Source: Zetaproteobacteria bacterium
Lineage (GTDB): Bacteria; Pseudomonadota; Zetaproteobacteria; Mariprofundales; Mariprofundaceae
NCBI GenBank assembly: GCA_003233235.1
Contig: QILF01000039.1
Location: 1 to 43,694 of the forward strand
Direction of reading: 5' to 3'
DNA: 43,694 nucleotides
Both the position numbers and the translations under genes were made by a program. Shown one piece after another: positions 42,563-43,694 of this stretch; position 1 is the first letter of the stretch; every line of letters starts with the position of its first letter. The notes under the pieces were generated by a model, which saw only the letters and a program-made list of their open reading frames with translations, made no database searches and was not told where the DNA came from.

Positions 42563-42608
42563 TTTAGCTTCTGAGTTAGGAATGGGATCATACGTGACCT
42601 GCCTGCCG
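42563..42608 (-). pseudogene. 5S rRNA pseudogene, 5' portion
   Basis: tttagcttctgagttaggaatgggatcatacgtgacctgcctgccgta matches the window's own 5S near 43373-43420 (~40/48 by eye). Confidence 0.85.
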
Positions 42609-42629
42609 TAATTCAACATTCAAGACTTT

Positions 42630-42790
42630 GAGCCACTTGCAAAAGTCGTGAGCGGCAATCTGCTTCCCCACTTCGGCGTATTTCCAGGCTGAATCTTCGA
42701 GGCATAGAACCACCATGCCCCTCAATCCAGCCTGGAAATCCACTCAAAGTGGGATTGCATCTTATCCACCCAGACTTTTGCAAGTAGCTC
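42630..42790. repeat. Palindromic ~160-bp interspersed repeat, copy C (inverted relative to A and B)
   Basis: GAGCCACTTGCAAAAGTCGTGAGCGG...CACCCAGACTTTTGCAAGTAGCTC; inner stem TTTCCAGGCTGAA/TCCAGCCTGGAAA differs from copy A but is self-complementary. Confidence 0.92.
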
Positions 42791-43050
42791 CTTTGTATAT
42801 CAATAACGGTACTTTTCAGCACTCTTGATGAGTATATTCGAGCCGAGCATGACAACAATGGGGAAATGACTCATAAGTTCGCGCGCTTTGTAAAAGTCGG
42901 CGTCTTTGCGAAAACCCTGCAATACCTCGCTCAACATCAGATCGCCAATGATGATTTCCGTACCAAGGGCGTGATCTAGAACATGGGTTGCAGGCGCATG
43001 TAACCGTTGAAATAATCAATCTAGGCCGATGAATCAACAACCAGCCGCAT
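42791..43050 (-). pseudogene. vapC: vapC (PIN-domain toxin) pseudogene
   Basis: Minus strand reads MRLVVDSSA*IDYFNG, then after a frameshift HAPATHVLDHALGTEIIIGDLMLSEVLQGFRKDADFYKARELMSHFPIVVMLGSNILIKSAEKYRY*; C-terminus lost at repeat C. Confidence 0.88.
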
Positions 43051-43088
43051 CAGTGATCCGTACGCATGGCATCCAGATCATCATCCCA
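43050..43088 (-). pseudogene. vapB: vapB antitoxin remnant (C-terminal ~12 codons)
   Basis: Reads WDDDLDAMRTDH*, with TGA overlapping the vapC ATG (TGATG); upstream sequence replaced by half-repeat D. Confidence 0.65.
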
Positions 43089-43089
43089 G

Positions 43090-43131
43090 AGTGGGAAAAT
43101 AAATCACCGATCACAACTTTTGCAAGTAGCT
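43090..43131. repeat. Half copy (D) of the palindromic repeat
   Basis: agtgggaaaataaatcaccgatcacaacttttgcaagtagct aligns with the right arm of copy A. Confidence 0.8.
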
Positions 43132-43263
43132 AATTCAAAACAATCTTTGTACGCGTCACAAGACTTCGTGTGTATGAAATCAATATATCACACACCATTA
43201 AACGAGTTGTTTCAGTTTCCAACTTTGCTCACTTTAGAATCTCTTGATTGAACAGGCGGTAAT

Positions 43264-43305
43264 AAAAAAAGCCCCTCTGGAGCTTTCGCTCAACAAAGGG
43301 GCTTT
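43264..43305 (-). terminator. Rho-independent terminator of the rrn operon
   Basis: aaagcccc...ggggcttt stem with a minus-strand T run (ttttttt), just past 5S. Confidence 0.85.
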
Positions 43306-43317
43306 GGGTAAAATTCC

Positions 43318-43427
43318 TGGCAACGACCTACTCTCCCATGGGGAACCCCACAGTACCATCGGCGCGAAAGAGCTTAGCTTCTGAGTTCGGGATGGGATCA
43401 GGCGTGACCTCTCTGCCATAGTCACCA
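43318..43427 (-). rRNA. rrf: 5S ribosomal RNA
   Basis: Minus strand TGGTGACTATGGCAGAGAGGTCACGCCTGATCCCATCCCGAACTCAGAAGCTAAG...TAGGTCGTTGCCA. Confidence 0.96.
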
Positions 43428-43501
43428 GGAAACTGGTAACAAGCAGGAAATTTGATGATGTTTTTATGATATGAATCATACCAATGTCTTAACGTTACAT
43501 G

Positions 43502-43694
<193 letters not shown>

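Noticed and set aside
42816-43040. 74-aa minus-strand ORF in the vapC region
   Set aside because: Wrong frame; the meaningful signal is the broken VapC reading frame in the overlapping pseudogene.

Overview
43.7 kb of a proteobacterial chromosome. A Zetaproteobacteria-like origin is only an impression from the proteins. Almost everything is on the minus strand. (1) ~0.25-1.05 kb: a two-gene accessory module (61-aa ORF plus a 200-aa possible ADP-ribosyltransferase-like protein) downstream of the ribosomal superoperon. (2) ~1.2-19.9 kb: fused str-S10-spc-alpha ribosomal superoperon, rpsL to rplQ, with a consensus-like sigma70 promoter, a leader hairpin, an end terminator and an rpmJ missed by the ORF track. 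(3) ~20-42 kb: ODP-like metallo-beta-lactamase protein coupled to a PAS hybrid kinase, rpiA, SPOR-like protein, coaX, birA, nadC, membrane protein, carA, a second PAS hybrid kinase, fumC, SpoIIE-type phosphatase, CPA2 antiporter, tRNA-Asn(GTT), coaE, pilD, pilC, pilB, aroE. (4) ~41.8-43.2 kb: a patchwork region beside an rrn operon. It holds a 5S rRNA pseudogene split by a segment carrying an HPP-family gene, a decayed vapBC locus, and copies of a ~160-bp palindromic repeat. (5) 43.3 kb to the end: 5S and the 3' end of 23S rRNA. The most interesting unlabelled signal is the dispersed ~160-bp palindromic repeat (three full copies and one half copy). Its ends GAGCCACTTGCAAAAGTC / GACTTTTGCAAGTGGCTC are conserved, while the inner stem differs in sequence between copies yet stays self-complementary.
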